Positions 1-12,430 of a DNA stretch of 64,000 bases are shown one piece after another. Made by a program: the position numbers and the translations under genes. This DNA comes from Metridium senile. Lineage: Eukaryota > Cnidaria > Anthozoa > Actiniaria > Metridiidae. Positions within the stretch are counted from its first letter, which is position 1; every line of letters starts with the position of its first letter. Under the pieces are notes generated by a model. The model was not told where the DNA came from. It worked only from the letters and a program-made list of their open reading frames with translations, and searched no databases. The stretch is from contig OX459096.1 of assembly GCA_949775045.1 (NCBI GenBank), forward strand, positions 40,024,158 to 40,088,157, read 5' to 3'.

Positions 1-1017
1 TACTTAATATTTCATTATTAATATCCAACAAGACACTATTAGATTATTATGCTACTCGTAGTATTTCGTTATTTAATACTTACCGCCGGTCGCTAATAGT
101 AAACAATTGTTCTCTCATGTACTTTAGATTATTTTGCCGTTTCAAATAACTCCACTAAGCCAAATATAATTTTAGAATAACATCAGTTCAATAACAGTTT
201 CTTCGTGGGAAAAAAGGCCGTTGATATTGCTTTGGAAATAAAACTATTCTGCTTGCGGTAGTTTTCATGTTTTGGTTGGTAGACAAACATACAACTTTTG
301 TCTAAGGGGGTAGCCCTGGGTAGATGGATTTTTTATTCGTTATTGGGGTACTATAGGGTTTTTTTCTTCCACATCCAATGCTATAATGTACATGCAGGAT
401 ATTGTAATATACAGCTAGTAAAACATGTTTATTGCCTTGGAATTCAATTCATATCCCGGGGGGACGTTTGGGTAAAACTATCCACGTCCGTCGTATCGTT
501 TGGGAGCAAAAAATCAGCGTATTTTTTTTATGGTATTAAAATTGAAATCTAGAATCTTCGCATTTCTTTGTATATTTTAGGGTATGCAAACGGACTTTGC
601 TTGGCATAGTCGCACGATTTTTGTTTTATGGTTTATCTGGTATCCCTTAATAAGGGTCAAACATCGTCTATGCCACACCCTTTTAAAAGGACTAATGGGT
701 GCCTTTGACAATTCCCGACGAGCATTATCCATACCTTTCCCCTGATTGATACACACATAAACATGTTTTTAAAAGCTGTAATTATTGTTCACGTTAAGCA
801 TATGCAGTTATTGATTACGACTGACTTGGAGATTTTCTCAATATAAGGGGCCTTTCTTTTGGATCGACTTGATGTCGTCGATAGCAATTTCAAGGTTTTC
901 GCAGATTTCCTTTAGCATCTTAATAGACTTTGACTTGACTTTGACTTTATTTGATTTCAACAGGAAATTACAACTAATATACACATACCCGCAAATAGCG
1001 GAGCTAGTCGAGGCTAC

Positions 1018-1060
1018 CCTGCGTTACATCCGGCGGGGAATAAACTGGATGTAACGCAGG
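1018..1060. repeat. Short hairpin
   Basis: CTGCGTTACATCC at 1019-1031 is followed by its reverse complement at about 1048-1059. The copies of GCTAGTCGAGG on each side are direct repeats. Confidence 0.7.
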
Positions 1061-1504
1061 CTAGTCGAGGCGGGTAATGTTAACTTAGTATTTACAAATA
1101 TATATCAGCTTTTTATAAATATATTAAACACATGCGCAATGTATTTTTATTGATATTGATAGGGGATACAAAAGTTATTTTATTAGAATAAATATATGGA
1201 AGAAAAATAATAAGGATGAATAACGAATGAAAAAAATATATACTATATAATATTATTCTATTTATATTAGAGAAAATGGAAAATACTATATTAATTTATC
1301 TAATTAAATTATATTGAAAGAGATTGGAGATTTCAATATCATATCCGAAGTTAGAAAATTTCGACAACGTCGAAGTGGCAACAATTTTACGTACAACGGC
1401 TGGGTAATGGTTTTAGTAGACATCTAAGTGCAATTATTATACATTTTACTAACTACATTGAATCTGATTGGCTGAGAGCACACGGCTAAATCTGAATAGC
1501 ATGT

Positions 1505-1553
1505 GAACTTGACAGTGATAATTGCATTGTCTGTAGTTATCACTGTCAAGTTC
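1505..1553. repeat. 16-bp-arm hairpin
   Basis: GAACTTGACAGTGATA (1505-1520) pairs perfectly with its reverse complement at 1538-1553 around a 17-base loop. Confidence 0.8.
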
Positions 1554-1693
1554 CCAGGCTCTCTCCGTTCTCAGGGAGTTAATGTGAAAATGTCAGCGAG
1601 ATTTGCTTGTTATTGTCTCTTTTACCTGATTATAATTGCACTTTTACTTTAAAAAATGTATAATAAAACAATTATTGAATTCGGTTTTCGCAT

Positions 1694-1792
1694 GATATCG
1701 TAAATTATCAAGACCTCGAGTCAGTATTATCTGCCTCAGCCAGGAGGCTTCGGCAGATAACACAGACTTCGGTCTTGATAATTTACGATATC
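1694..1792. repeat. 22-bp-arm palindrome inside the element
   Basis: GATATCGTAAATTATCAAGACC at 1694-1715 is inverted at 1771-1792. The loop carries a second, smaller palindrome (CAGATAA/TTATCTG and AGCC...GGCT). It resembles the nested-palindrome MITE at 18437-18735 in organisation, though not in sequence. Confidence 0.75.
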
Positions 1793-2346
1793 TTACTCAA
1801 CCTCATCCAATAATTGCTTATTATTACACACAATGAAATATACACGACACATGACATGTCAAATTGATTTGCCGTTTCTAGTAAATAAACTTTAATACAA
1901 AAATGTTTAAAAACAGCGGACTAAAATAGAACGTAGTGTACATATGTACATGATCATCATCAAACCAAGAAAACTTCAACATATCATTTTAGAAGCTTTC
2001 TCAATTTTTTTAAAAAGCTTTTAAAAAAGCGTTTTCATCGTTTTCACTCAAAACAATTTCCCCTGTCCTACCCCGTGAGGTCGCAGTTGTATGATTTCGT
2101 AATACAAAGCAATATTGACGGCTCTTTTCCCACGAACAAACCTTTATTGAACTGATGTTATTCTAACATTATGTTTGGCTTAGTGGAGATTATTTGAAAC
2201 GGCAAAATAATCTAAAGTACATGAAAGAACAGTTGATTACAATTAGCGACCGGCGGTAAGTAATAACGAAATACCGCGAAATACTACGAGTAGCATAATA
2301 ATCTAATAGTGTCTTGTTGGATATCAATAATGAAATATTATAAGTA

Positions 2347-3704
2347 CAAGAATCCTATGTGTATCATTTATATACTTTTGTTATTGTTATTAGGAAGTAT
2401 GCAAGCTTGTAAACGTATAAATTCTACTTTTTAATGGTATCAGTCTTATCGCATCAGGCAATTCAGTCCAATGGTCACTCGAAATTTATGCAAAATGTGT
2501 CAACTTCAAGCTACTCGTACGGGACCGTAAAGTAAAAAGCCCAGAAATATTTTTACATCAATTTAAAGCTTATCATTTGAAGATTGAGTAGCTAGAATAT
2601 GAAGGTAATCTGAGCACGTGCACATGGAGAAAATGTCCATGATAAAATGGTAGTAAAATGTAATTTATTTTGACCTGCAAAATCGTGCTGATTGATGAGC
2701 GATTTTTTCCTTTATAAAACAAGGAAACGACAATATTTTACTCTGAAATTAACGTTGAATATCTGTTTGTTCCATACACGAAAACAGAGTTTCGCTGGCA
2801 GGCCTTGCTTTTGGACACGAGGGAAGTTTTTCGACTGTATATTCCACGCTTGAATTTCGCTAATTTGAGACCGAAAACGGTCCAAATCGTTTTTTCCGAT
2901 TTTTTCGAAAAATACTCAGTTTTTCGAAAAACGAACCTTGACACGTTTAAAAGTAACCTATTTCATACGTTTAAACGGAATATGAGCGAAATCCATTTTT
3001 TAAGTGTGGCCACGGGTTGCTCGGTTATTACTGACATTTACTCTTAAACTATCCAAAAGATAATTTTTGTTTGCAAAATCAACCTGCAGTTGAATTGTAT
3101 ATTTTTAAGCGACATTTTAACCTACAATTCAAAGTTACGGGTGATTGCTAATCTTGTTTATTTTATCGTCCGGAATTGCACAAACCTTAGACAGTTAGTG
3201 GATTTTAGTAGTATTTCTAAAACCGTCTCCTACACTTATTTAAAACTATTAAAAGCTCTTCTTTTCACACAAGATAAAACATTGTTTGCAATTGAAAACG
3301 TACTAATTATTTTGGCCTTATTATTTGAATCTGCAGAAAAATCACCATTTTAAGTTTAACATGTAATTTGGAGCACATTAAAAACTGACTTATTGCGAAT
3401 TTGCACATTCACATGCGATGACAAATCGCTCTTTTTCCTAGCTGAAAATATCTCGATTGTCACAAAAACTTCTTAAACAATAGAATACATACAAATGCTT
3501 AATTCTATAATGTTGTTTTCATTTTTAAACAAATTCGATCTCTTTTTTAACGCTTAAATGCCAAAGTGTCCGGATTTGCACACTGTCCGGATTTGTACAC
3601 ACATACTGTACTGCCTATATGTAAGAACATTTATTTTCTATATAATAATGGAGTTTGCTCAATAATTCAATTTCATCAAAAAATTGATGAAAATGAAGAT
3701 GATT
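2347..3704. other. No gene recognised
   Basis: AT-rich sequence with only short open frames on both strands and no recognisable protein. A few small self-complementary TTTTTCGAAAAA stretches occur near 2880-2935. It may be part of a long STK11IP intron, since that gene continues toward the left. Confidence 0.5.
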
Positions 3705-3905
3705 TGTGATTGGATGCTGGTGATGATGATGATAATGATGCTGGTGATGATGATGATAATGATGCTGGTGATGATGATGATAATGATGCTGGTGATGATG
3801 ATGATAATGATGCTGGTGTTGATGATGATAATGATGCTGGTGATGATGATGATGATGTTGCTGGTGATGATGATGATAATAATGATGGTGGTAATGATGA
3901 TCATA
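3705..3905. repeat. 24-bp minisatellite (GATGATGATGATAATGATGCTGGT)n
   Basis: About seven imperfect tandem copies of a 24-bp unit. Because 24 is a multiple of three, every frame stays open (Asp-, Met- or His-rich). These open frames are a by-product of the repeat. Confidence 0.9.
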
Positions 3906-4176
3906 ATTAATAATGTTTTTCATAATTATTTTGTATAATTGCACATGAAAATCCTTTTTCCCTTGGAAAAGACAATGTCAGAATTACACAACCATCTTAA
4001 TATTAATATCTTCTAAAGGTAAGATCTTGCAACACATTCTTTAGGTTCTTGCAGTAATGATAACCATCTAAGTAAGCCCATCACAGTTGTTGGTAAGACC
4101 TTACACCATATCCTTACCAATCTTACAGTAACTTGCATCGATATAATAATAAATTGAATGTGAAGTGTTAACTTAC

Positions 4177-5948
4177 ACTTAGTGCAAATACAGAACGAAA
4201 GCATGTCAGTCCTTTAAGCTGTTGGCGAAGACTTTGTAATCCAGTGATATAACCAAGAGGGATTTTCTTAATCTAAAACAAAACAAATATAGCGGTTTCA
4301 ACCAATTAAAAAGGTTTTCCATTATAGGATCAAAAGCAATATTAATCTAAAAATTTGCAGCATTCATTTAGATTGTAGAATATTGAGAGCCAAAGTCTTT
4401 AATATAGTTTTCAGTAAGTGTACCTCCAGAAACTGTATGCTTTTAAAATGAGAAATATTCAACAAGACATCCAATCGTGGAGAAGGTCCAGGAACAATCT
4501 AAAAGAATCAAAGTGTTTTAAATTAATAATTACTAATAGTCAGTCAAGATTAATTACAGTAATAATATTAAATTGTAATTACTACACAGCTTAGCATACA
4601 CCTTTCATTTGCCTTTTTCACTTTTGGAGTTATTACATGTGTGTATGGAAAGCAAAAAATGACTTTGCACAAATCTTTTCCTCCTCTTTGTTGTAACTTG
4701 CCTTCTTCTCCCCTTCCTTGGCAAAGGAAGACCACCAAAGAAAGGCTGATTGGTTGCAAATTAACTCTACAAACAATCAAGTGTTTGCTTGCTATATACA
4801 TACATTATCATTATCATCAAATACATTATCATTATAGCATACCTTAAGTGAAATTGCTTCTTTGGTCAGAACATCCAAATAGTTCACACAAGACTGAGAA
4901 GATTTTTGGTAAACTCTCTCTGTGGTACTTTTTCTAGGATCTATGAAGAAAGGCAGTTTGTGTACTCATAAGTAAATATAGGAGCATCCTCAAGGAAAGA
5001 TTCCGAGGAATGCAGAACCCCTGGTTTGCAAACAAACATTTTCCCTTCCTGTAATTCAGTTTACGACTGCTAGAGGTTTGAATAAAAATATCATTATTAA
5101 ATTATCATAATTATTATCATACAATCTTCATACGGTGATGATCTTCCCTACATATCTATAAGAGAATAGAGTATGTACATATGCCTGATCTAGTTTGTAG
5201 CGACTGGAAAATGTTCCGTTACATCATGCAAGTACTAAATGGAAACTAGCGGGTAAACTAGTATAGGATGTGTCGGTGTTTGATATAAATGATAGGTAAT
5301 ATAATGACATTTGTAACACAGTTCAAGCTTTAGCCCTTCAGCATGACACATCAGTAAAGTTATGTCAACGTTTTTTTATGGTGTTACAAATTTCATTATA
5401 TTACCTATATCATGCAAGTAATCACAATCTCTCTCACCTGAGTGAAGTTGCACAAAACACTTGTTAAGAAACACCACTGAATTGCCGGTCAGACAAAGTT
5501 TGCTTTCTCCTTTTTTAATGTTTCTTTCTGAATAAGAAAATAGATATAATAAAATCGACTAAGCTTTAAGTATCAATGAGAATGGTGGTGATCGTGATCT
5601 CAAGAGCACAACTATTTTGATGAAGCTCACCACAAATCATGTGACTAGAAATATCCCAAATATACGACGTATTTGATTCCTTTGAAAACCAAAACCAAAA
5701 CCATATGTAACATTTCACCATACATATGGTTGTTTTATATAGACTGGAAAGTGAAGTAATCAACACTTAAGATAAACAAACAATCAAATAAACGATGGAA
5801 CAACACCAAGCCTGACAGTGCATCATGGTAGCCGATCGTCGTGACAGGTGACGGCCTAACAATCAAAAACAAAGATGATTTACTGACCGTGTTGATGAAG
5901 TAGAGTAGCCAACTTCGTCAATAGTTCGTCTCCACTAGGATCCTGCAT
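4177..5948 (-). CDS. STK11IP: STK11IP (LKB1-interacting protein 1), 5' exons only, partial
   Basis: Five exons chain with matching phases: 5948-5888 (ATG at 5948), 5527-5438, 4919-4843, 4498-4424 and 4272-4177, about 133 codons. All have AG acceptors and GT donors (gtcagt, gtgaga, gtatgc, gtacac, gtaagt). The predicted start MQDPSGDELLTKLATLL, the following KLCLTGNSVVFLN segment and the LRR-like stretch RLDVLLNISHFKSIQFLE resemble the N-terminus of STK11IP. In vertebrates that protein binds the kinase LKB1/STK11, has N-terminal leucine-rich repeats, and localises to endolysosomes. The rest of the protein (normally about 1,000 aa) is not visible. The gene either continues beyond position 1 across a long intron or is truncated. 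The family call rests on remembered similarity over about 130 residues. Confidence 0.7.
5220..5412. repeat. Diverged copy of a small interspersed element
   Basis: This intronic segment shares blocks with 30770-30910: a CGGTGTTTGATATAAA block and GTTACAAATTTCATTATATTACCTAT. It also contains an inverted copy of the latter. It lies in STK11IP intron 2, between exons at 4919 and 5438. Confidence 0.6.
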
Positions 5949-6159
5949 TCTGGAGCCTCATTATTAGAGTATTATTAGTTTATTTGTGGTTTTATAGGAA
6001 GAAATATCCATGAAATGATTCACTTCCGAAACTGTTTTGCATCGACATCTAAACGAGGCTCGATAAACTATACCGCATTGTTTTGATTGCAGGCTCACTT
6101 CAATCATACACAAACATTTTACACAAGTTGACCGTGTTGTGCGGTCCTTTTTCGCTAAA
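5949..6159. promoter_or_regulatory. Shared bidirectional promoter, STK11IP / RSU1
   Basis: Only 211 bp separate the two divergent ATG codons, so both transcription starts must lie here or in unseen 5' exons. CACTTCCGAA at 6021-6030 is close to the ETS/GABP consensus, which is common in bidirectional housekeeping promoters. No clear TATA box is seen. Confidence 0.6.
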
Positions 6160-9100
6160 ATGTCAAAAGCTTTGAAGAAAATCGTTGATGAAGCCAATGA
6201 ACATGGTTATGAGGAACTAGATCTTTGTGATCGTGGTATTTCCAGCGTTTCTGACATCCCGAATCTGAGTAAGTTTAGATGATGATTTTTACAACCATGA
6301 TTTCAGTTCTCGCCGGATGCTCTTTTTAAGTCGATATTTTTGCCTTTTTAGGTTTTCTAATTAAATATTTTTACTGTATTATGTTTCAGCAAAACTACGA
6401 AATATTACTCGACTTACTTTAAGTCATAATAAAATCGCAAGTAAGTATTTTTAAACGAGAAATCTGTCCGTATTTGATTGTCAATTCTGTAGTGCATTCC
6501 ATCACAGGGAGGGTTAGAAACGTCACATCTGTTTACGAAAACCAACGTTATCAATATATAACTGACCACCTTTCCACTGCTTTTGTAATCTTACTTTATG
6601 TTTTATATCGTTTTGTTGCCTTTAGGTATGATCACTACTAGACTATGGATGTTTGTGTTCATTCGTGTACAATTAAACCCCTTAGGGTGGTAGGGGTAGG
6701 GGTTATTTTAGAAATATTGTCTTATTTTTATGGCCTATCTTTTTTTAATAACCAAAAAATGAATTTGATCATTGTCAATCAAACTAAAATCAAATTGTTT
6801 TATTCTAAACTATTTATTTTTAAATAAATATAGAATATCTACTGTACATAATTTAGCTCTCCCTGCAACTAATAATGGTGTTATTTATGTTGCAGCTCTA
6901 CCTTCTTCAATTGTCGAGCTACAAAATCTTGAAACATTGAATCTCTTCAACAATCACCTTGAGGTAAATTATATTATATAAGATGCTATACAATATAATA
7001 TTATATATTGCTTTGCAATATAAAATTTTAAATAATTCCCTCTTTCTGAATAAAGACCTTTTTAGATTTAAACTAATTGATTCACCGAGTTGTACTTTTT
7101 GTAAATCTTCCATTGAAACAATGGAACATCTTTTTATTGATTGTTATTTAACAAAGAATTATTTTATTGAAATAAGAAACTGGTTACATACGGGGAATAT
7201 AAACCTACCAAAATTAAATATAAGTAATATTATCTTAGGAGGAGTTAACGATAAAATGGAAGAATTTCTATTTTTGTTATATAAATTCACAATAGTTAAC
7301 TGTAGAACCAGAGGAATGGTTCCCAATATAGCAAATTTCAAATCAAAATTGCAAGAATACGAAAATATCGAATACGAAATTGCAAAAAGTCATGGAAAAA
7401 TAGATATACATCTAAAAAAGTACAATAAATTGAAAAAACTATTGCCTTAGATAGAACAAGTCCTATGTAGCAGACGTAGAATTGTGTTGTAGTTGTGTTA
7501 TATGTATGTTAATTAAATGCCATTAGTATAGTAATATATAGTTATTGAGTGATTGTGTTTGTTTGTGTGTATATATATATAGTTAATTATAAACTTATTT
7601 CATTGAAACTTCAATTATTGTAAAAACTTTTATCTTCTCGTGAGTCACAATTATTGTGGCTCTCTTTACTTGTAAATATTTTTTGTGTGTGTCTTCTAGT
7701 GTGTCACATTTATTGCGACACTCTTTAAGTGTAAATTTTGTGTGTCGTTAATTAAAATAAAATTAAAAATTAAAAAAAAAAAAAAAAAAAAGATGCTATA
7801 CAAATGTTGTGTAAAAATTTAGCCCCATCTCTTATTTTACAAATAATGTAATACCTCTTATAATATAACCCATTTCTATTTAGGATTTGCCTATTTCACT
7901 TGGTTCTTTGCCCAAGCTTAGACATCTAAATCTTGCGTAAGTATATATTAATGTTGTTTTATAACCACATATCAAAAAAAAAAAAAGAATCCAAGAATCA
8001 GAATTAATTTAGTACATATACTACTGTCATTTCCTCATTCACTCATACACTGTACTTGTTAAGCGCACCAAGGTTGTAGGATGCGCTACATAAACTCATT
8101 ATTATTTCTATTACTTATTCCATCTACTGTATTCACCATATAAACAGTTGAAATTGATTGATGTTTCTGATATTGTTCCTATTTTTCAATGTTAGTTTTC
8201 ATGGAGCTCAATCAATCCTTCAACAATTATTGGTTTGTGTATGGTTTCAGGGTGAACAGACTCAGTACTTTACCCAAAGGACTTGGAACAGCCTCTGCTT
8301 TGCAAATCCTTGATGTAACATATAACAACCTTAATGAACAGGCACTACCTGGAAACTTCTTCATCATGAGTATGTTCAAAATTTATTAGTGATAGTCTTT
8401 GTTATATTTATAGATCTATAGGGTGGTATTGGTGACGGTGTGACATTGTTGAGATGTTAAAAAAATTGAGATTGAATTGTTAAAAATAAGTGATTTAGTT
8501 GTTTTCCACACTCCTCTCACCGCTGTGGTCTAGGTTTGCATCCAGCTGAGGCATGCATTATATGTATGTGAGTTGTTTGATATGTTAACGTTGTTCTATC
8601 CAATGCCACAAGGAGTTTTCTCCAGTTTTCTTCCCTCCAGGGTAATTAGTATTAAATAATAATATTCATTAAATTGTTATTATACAATCTTATGTAGGTT
8701 TTAAATTGTTACAGGCCAATTGAGAGCTCTTTACTTTGGAGACAATGATTTTGAAAGAATTCCATCAGAAATATCACAACTAAAAAACTTACAAGTGGTA
8801 GGTCAACAATTTAATAATATGTTATATTAAATTTTAAAATTATCCTAGACAGTATAGTAGTTTCACACTTGCTGCCCTTATCAGCATGCACTCTATGGTG
8901 TGCACATAAAATCATTGCTATTTAGAATATTATTTGTACAATAATTCTATTAGTTATAGATTGTATGGTAACCTGGAATAGCTGTTATACAGTTATATGA
9001 GAATGGCTTCAAGTTGAGTCCTTTGGGCCAGGTTTTTGTTTTTGCCCAAGTCCACTGCTGTGACTTGAATCCATTGTTCAAAAACATTTGCATATACCGG

Positions 9101-10783
9101 TAATTATAATAAACAGGTTCCCATTTAAATCTGTAATTTTCCATTTAAATCTGTACGTATAATATGCAAATTGTGTGTATGTGTGCTAAACACACAGATC
9201 AACCAATCAGAGTATATTATTTCTGAAGTGAACTTCTCTCATTGGTTGATCTGTGTGTTTAGCACACATCAACACAATTTGCATAAGTACAGATTTAAAT
9301 GTGAAAGTACAGATTTAAATGGGAACCTGTTAATAACAGCTAATAATTCCTAGCCGATTGCATGAGGGACAGATCATATAAGATAGGCAAATATAAATTG
9401 ACAATTGTTTTATTATTCTGTCCACTAGTTAGTGTTTCGTGACAATGATCTGGTTGAACTTCCACCTGAGCTTGGTCAACTGAAAAGACTGAGAGAACTG
9501 CATGTACAGAACAACAGACTTGTGACTTTACCTCCTGAACTTGGTAAGAAAAAATACCAATAACAGTGTGAAACACAAAAGTATTACATCATTTATATAA
9601 TTTGCATTGTATTTTGCATGATAAACTGTCATGTTCACATGAGAAACTGGCTAGTTAATAAGGTGTAAGAAAGCTTGTTTAGCAGCAAAAAAGCTTCAAT
9701 AAAAGTATGCAAATACATTCAAAGTGGTCATACGTTTGTGCTTCATGCTGTAACAATCTTGTGGTACAATATGAAATTAATGTTTTGAGTATTTGGGAAT
9801 GGATGAGGGTGCTCTAACAACTGAGGTATTAGACATTCAAATGGTGAGAAAGGACTACATTGTAAATAATTATGCAAACAGTGTTGCTATTATAATTCTG
9901 ATTCAAGGAGTGCAGTAGCTGGACTATAACGATCATAGTAATTATGATATGATGCTGATGACAGCGTGATATATGACAACTACAGTACTATGATTACATC
10001 ATGCAAGATTATGTTGGTTTATGATGATAATAATTACCATATAGGAACAAAGTAGTAAAGCATATCTTATCTTGATTAATTATTAAATCCATCAAATAAC
10101 AACAAAGATATCTATTTTAGGTGTTTTAAACCTTGGAAGTCCCAGTTATGTCTTTAAAGTAGAAGGCAACTCGTGGATCCAACAGATTGAGGACCAAGTA
10201 GTCTTGGGTGTGTCGCATGTCATGGACTATATAAGAACACCTGCTTACAAAGGGTTAGTCGCAGTGGCAGACCTAGAATGTTATATATATATAACTCTTG
10301 ACAAATAAGATTTAATAAGATGATACTCTTGACAAATAAGATTTGGGAAAATGGCATCCATGTTCAGTCATTAAGGAGCAAAAAAAGGGGGAGGGAGGGG
10401 AGGGAAGGAGGGAGGCCTAACTTACATTGTAAGGATAATTGTTTTCATACAACAACTGTACATGAAGTATCAATGGATGCTCTTCTTTATACTCACTGTA
10501 ATTCTTGAGAGTTTGAGAGATTTCATGATTATAAAATTTAAAATACTAATCATGACAATTAAACATTGACAAATACTATGTGAATTTGATACATATTGAA
10601 CATTCCTATTGGATATCAAAGTGTCCTTGTAAAGTTGTCTTCGATATGTTGTCTTCGATATTCTTAACATTTTGATTTTTTTTTTTTTTTAGAATCTATG
10701 AAACTCATATGAAGTCACCTCCTGCCCCACCTCCAAAGAAAGAGAAAGAAAAGGTTTTGAAGAAAAGCAGGAAAAAGAATTAG
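6160..10783 (+). CDS. RSU1: RSU1, Ras suppressor protein 1 (leucine-rich repeat protein)
   Basis: Nine exons join in perfect phase to 273 codons plus TAG: 6160-6268, 6390-6440, 6896-6963, 7884-7936, 8251-8369, 8715-8797, 9429-9543, 10121-10253 and 10693-10783. Human RSU1 is 277 aa. The N-terminus (MSKALKKIVDEA, then DRGISSV), the repeated LxxLxLxxNxL units in exons 2-7, LPGNFF in exon 5 and the C-terminal GVSHVMDYIRT followed by a Pro/Lys-rich tail match the family closely. RSU1 binds PINCH through its LRR solenoid in the ILK-PINCH-parvin focal-adhesion complex and restrains Ras/Rac signalling. About seven LRRs cover residues 38-205. Intron 3 hosts a LINE and intron 6 a MITE; neither touches a splice site. 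Confidence 0.95.
6994..7790 (+). mobile_element. 5'-truncated non-LTR retrotransposon (LINE) with poly(A) tail
   Basis: The insertion lies in RSU1 intron 3. It is flanked by a perfect 13-bp duplication AGATGCTATACAA (6981-6993 and 7791-7803) and ends in a run of about 20 A. An open frame of about 150 codons (to 7450) contains CTFCKSSIETMEHLFIDC. This CxxC...H...C pattern is typical of the zf-RVT domain at the C-terminus of LINE ORF2 proteins. The reverse-transcriptase core is absent, as expected for a truncated target-primed insertion. Confidence 0.88.
9111..9332. mobile_element. Foldback MITE in RSU1 intron 6
   Basis: The outer arms AACAGGTTCCCATTTAAATC (from 9111) and its inverse (to 9332) enclose a second long inverted pair around GTGTGCTAAACACACAGATC at about 9180-9270. 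It has no coding capacity. Confidence 0.8.
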
Positions 10784-11460
10784 AACTTAAATGATTATTA
10801 CTATGTATTGTATAATATGTTTCCAATGGCAAGGAATGTCTTTTTTCTATAAAAAAATATTTTTCAAGAATATAGAACAATGATAGAAACACAAAAGGAT
10901 GTCTGTGTTATTCTATTAATTCTGGTGTTGATAATTAGCCCAAAACAGATAAAACAATTTCAGTGATGAACTGTTTTGTGTTTATATTCCGTGCTAATTT
11001 AACGAGATCTTTTTGAATTGAATAGATAAGACTAAAATATAAATCCAAATCAAATTTATTTCAATTTTACCATAGGGTAAAATAGGATTATTTTCATAAT
11101 AAATATATTTTGTATAATAAATATAGAGTGTGATGTTCATTTTTAAATAGCTTTTTCAATATCCACCAATTTGTGGTGTATTACAAATCATGCAATCACA
11201 TTGGCTACGTTGCCATGGTCGGTCTATTAGTAATAGCCAATGGTAAAAAAAAGAGTTAGCAAGCTTTTGAAAGAAGAAACGATGACAGCTGGATTGAGAT
11301 TATTTAACTCCCTTTGTCCAAGTGGTTGGGGTGCTTGGCGTACCTTTTAGGGTTAAAAATATTTCCTGTGCGTACCTTTCAGGGTCCTTTTAGGGTTCTG
11401 GCTCAAAAAACTGTTACCTAACATGGCTCGTATACCTGTAAGGGTCATTTTTACTCTGCT
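10784..11460 (+). other. RSU1 3' UTR and downstream sequence
   Basis: No gene is seen in this stretch. Possible poly(A) signals AATAAA lie at 11098-11103 and about 11115-11120, some 315-335 bp after the RSU1 stop. Confidence 0.5.
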
Positions 11461-11980
11461 TTATTGAAAAACAGAAAAATGAAATTCACTCATATTTACT
11501 TGGTGCGAATGTGGTGCAAATATGGAAAAAACAGAAAAATGAAATTCACTCATATTTACTTGGTGCGAATGTGGTGCAAATATGGAAAAAACAGAAAAAT
11601 GAAATTCACTCATATTTACTTGGTGCGAATGTGGTGTGAATATGGAAAAAACAGAAAACTCAAATTCACTCATATTTACTTGGTGCGAATGTGGTGCAAA
11701 TATGGAAAAAACAGAAAAATGAAATTCACTCATATTTACTTGGTGCGAATGTTGTGTGAATATGGAAAAAACAGAAAACTCAAATTCACTCATATTTACT
11801 TGGTGCGAATGTGGTGCAAATATGGAAAAAACAGAAAAATCTAATTCACTCATATTTACTTGGTGCGAATGTGGTGTGAATATGGAAGAAACAGAAAAAT
11901 CAAATACACTCATATTTACTCAGTGTAATGTGGTGCAAATGTGGTGTGAATATGGAAAAAACAGAAAAATGTTTACATTA
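11461..11980. repeat. 60-bp satellite array, copy A
   Basis: About eight head-to-tail copies of a 60-bp unit containing GAAATTCACTCATATTTACT and GGTGCGAATGTGGTGCAAAT. Adjacent copies differ by one to three bases. The unit length keeps both strands open, so long ORFs here are artefacts. Confidence 0.95.
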
Positions 11981-12430
11981 GATAAATAAATAGTATAATG
12001 AACAATATGTAATTTAATAAACTCTTTACTTTCTTAATGAAAATTTACCCTGTTGTTCATAGAGTTTTAATTATTTTTGTTTGCCAGGTGATGACCAAAA
12101 TTTCATTAAAAACACTTTATTTGTACTTTCAAGTACACACAATAAACCACATAATTAAACGCCGGTTTGATAATCATTACTAGTTAAAGGATTATATGTA
12201 AAGTTCTTTATCAAATTCATGAATAATTCATGACCTATTAGTCCAATCGTGGTTGTCCATTGTGGTCACATGTTCAGACCTTTAAATCCCAATAAAGGAT
12301 TGATGTTTTATGCATCAGTTTTATTAACTTTGATAAAGATCTGATGAATAAAACATCCAATCTGTATCAAAGTTACTTAATAGTGCTGATGGCACAAACA
12401 CCAGCAAATGTCTCATCGCACCATCGACCT
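11981..12430. other. Intergenic spacer with small hairpin
   Basis: No gene is seen. An inverted pair (AAGGATTGATGTTTTATGCATCAG at about 12295, with its partner ending near 12362) forms a 70-bp hairpin. Confidence 0.5.

Larger units (their letters stand above)
1..2346. mobile_element. DNA transposon-like element with ~235-bp terminal inverted repeats
   Basis: Bases 1-240 reappear, inverted and diverged by a few per cent, at about 2108-2346. Both ends share the stretch beginning TACTTA(TA)ATATTTCATTAT. No transposase ORF is present, so this is a non-autonomous element. The left boundary coincides with the window edge, so the target duplication cannot be checked. The interior holds several separate hairpins (1018-1060, 1505-1553, 1694-1792) that look like nested foldback insertions. 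Confidence 0.75.

Noticed and set aside
3615..3944. Histidine-rich, Asp-rich and Met-rich ORFs
   Set aside because: They are translations of a 24-bp minisatellite in several frames and both strands, with no non-repeat domain.
4013..4204. Sixth STK11IP exon around 4020-4090
   Set aside because: A WLSLL-containing frame is present, but I could not find acceptor, donor and phase that agree with exon 5.
6772..6981. 69-codon plus ORF overlapping RSU1 exon 3
   Set aside because: It only reads through the real exon (6896-6963) from intron sequence.
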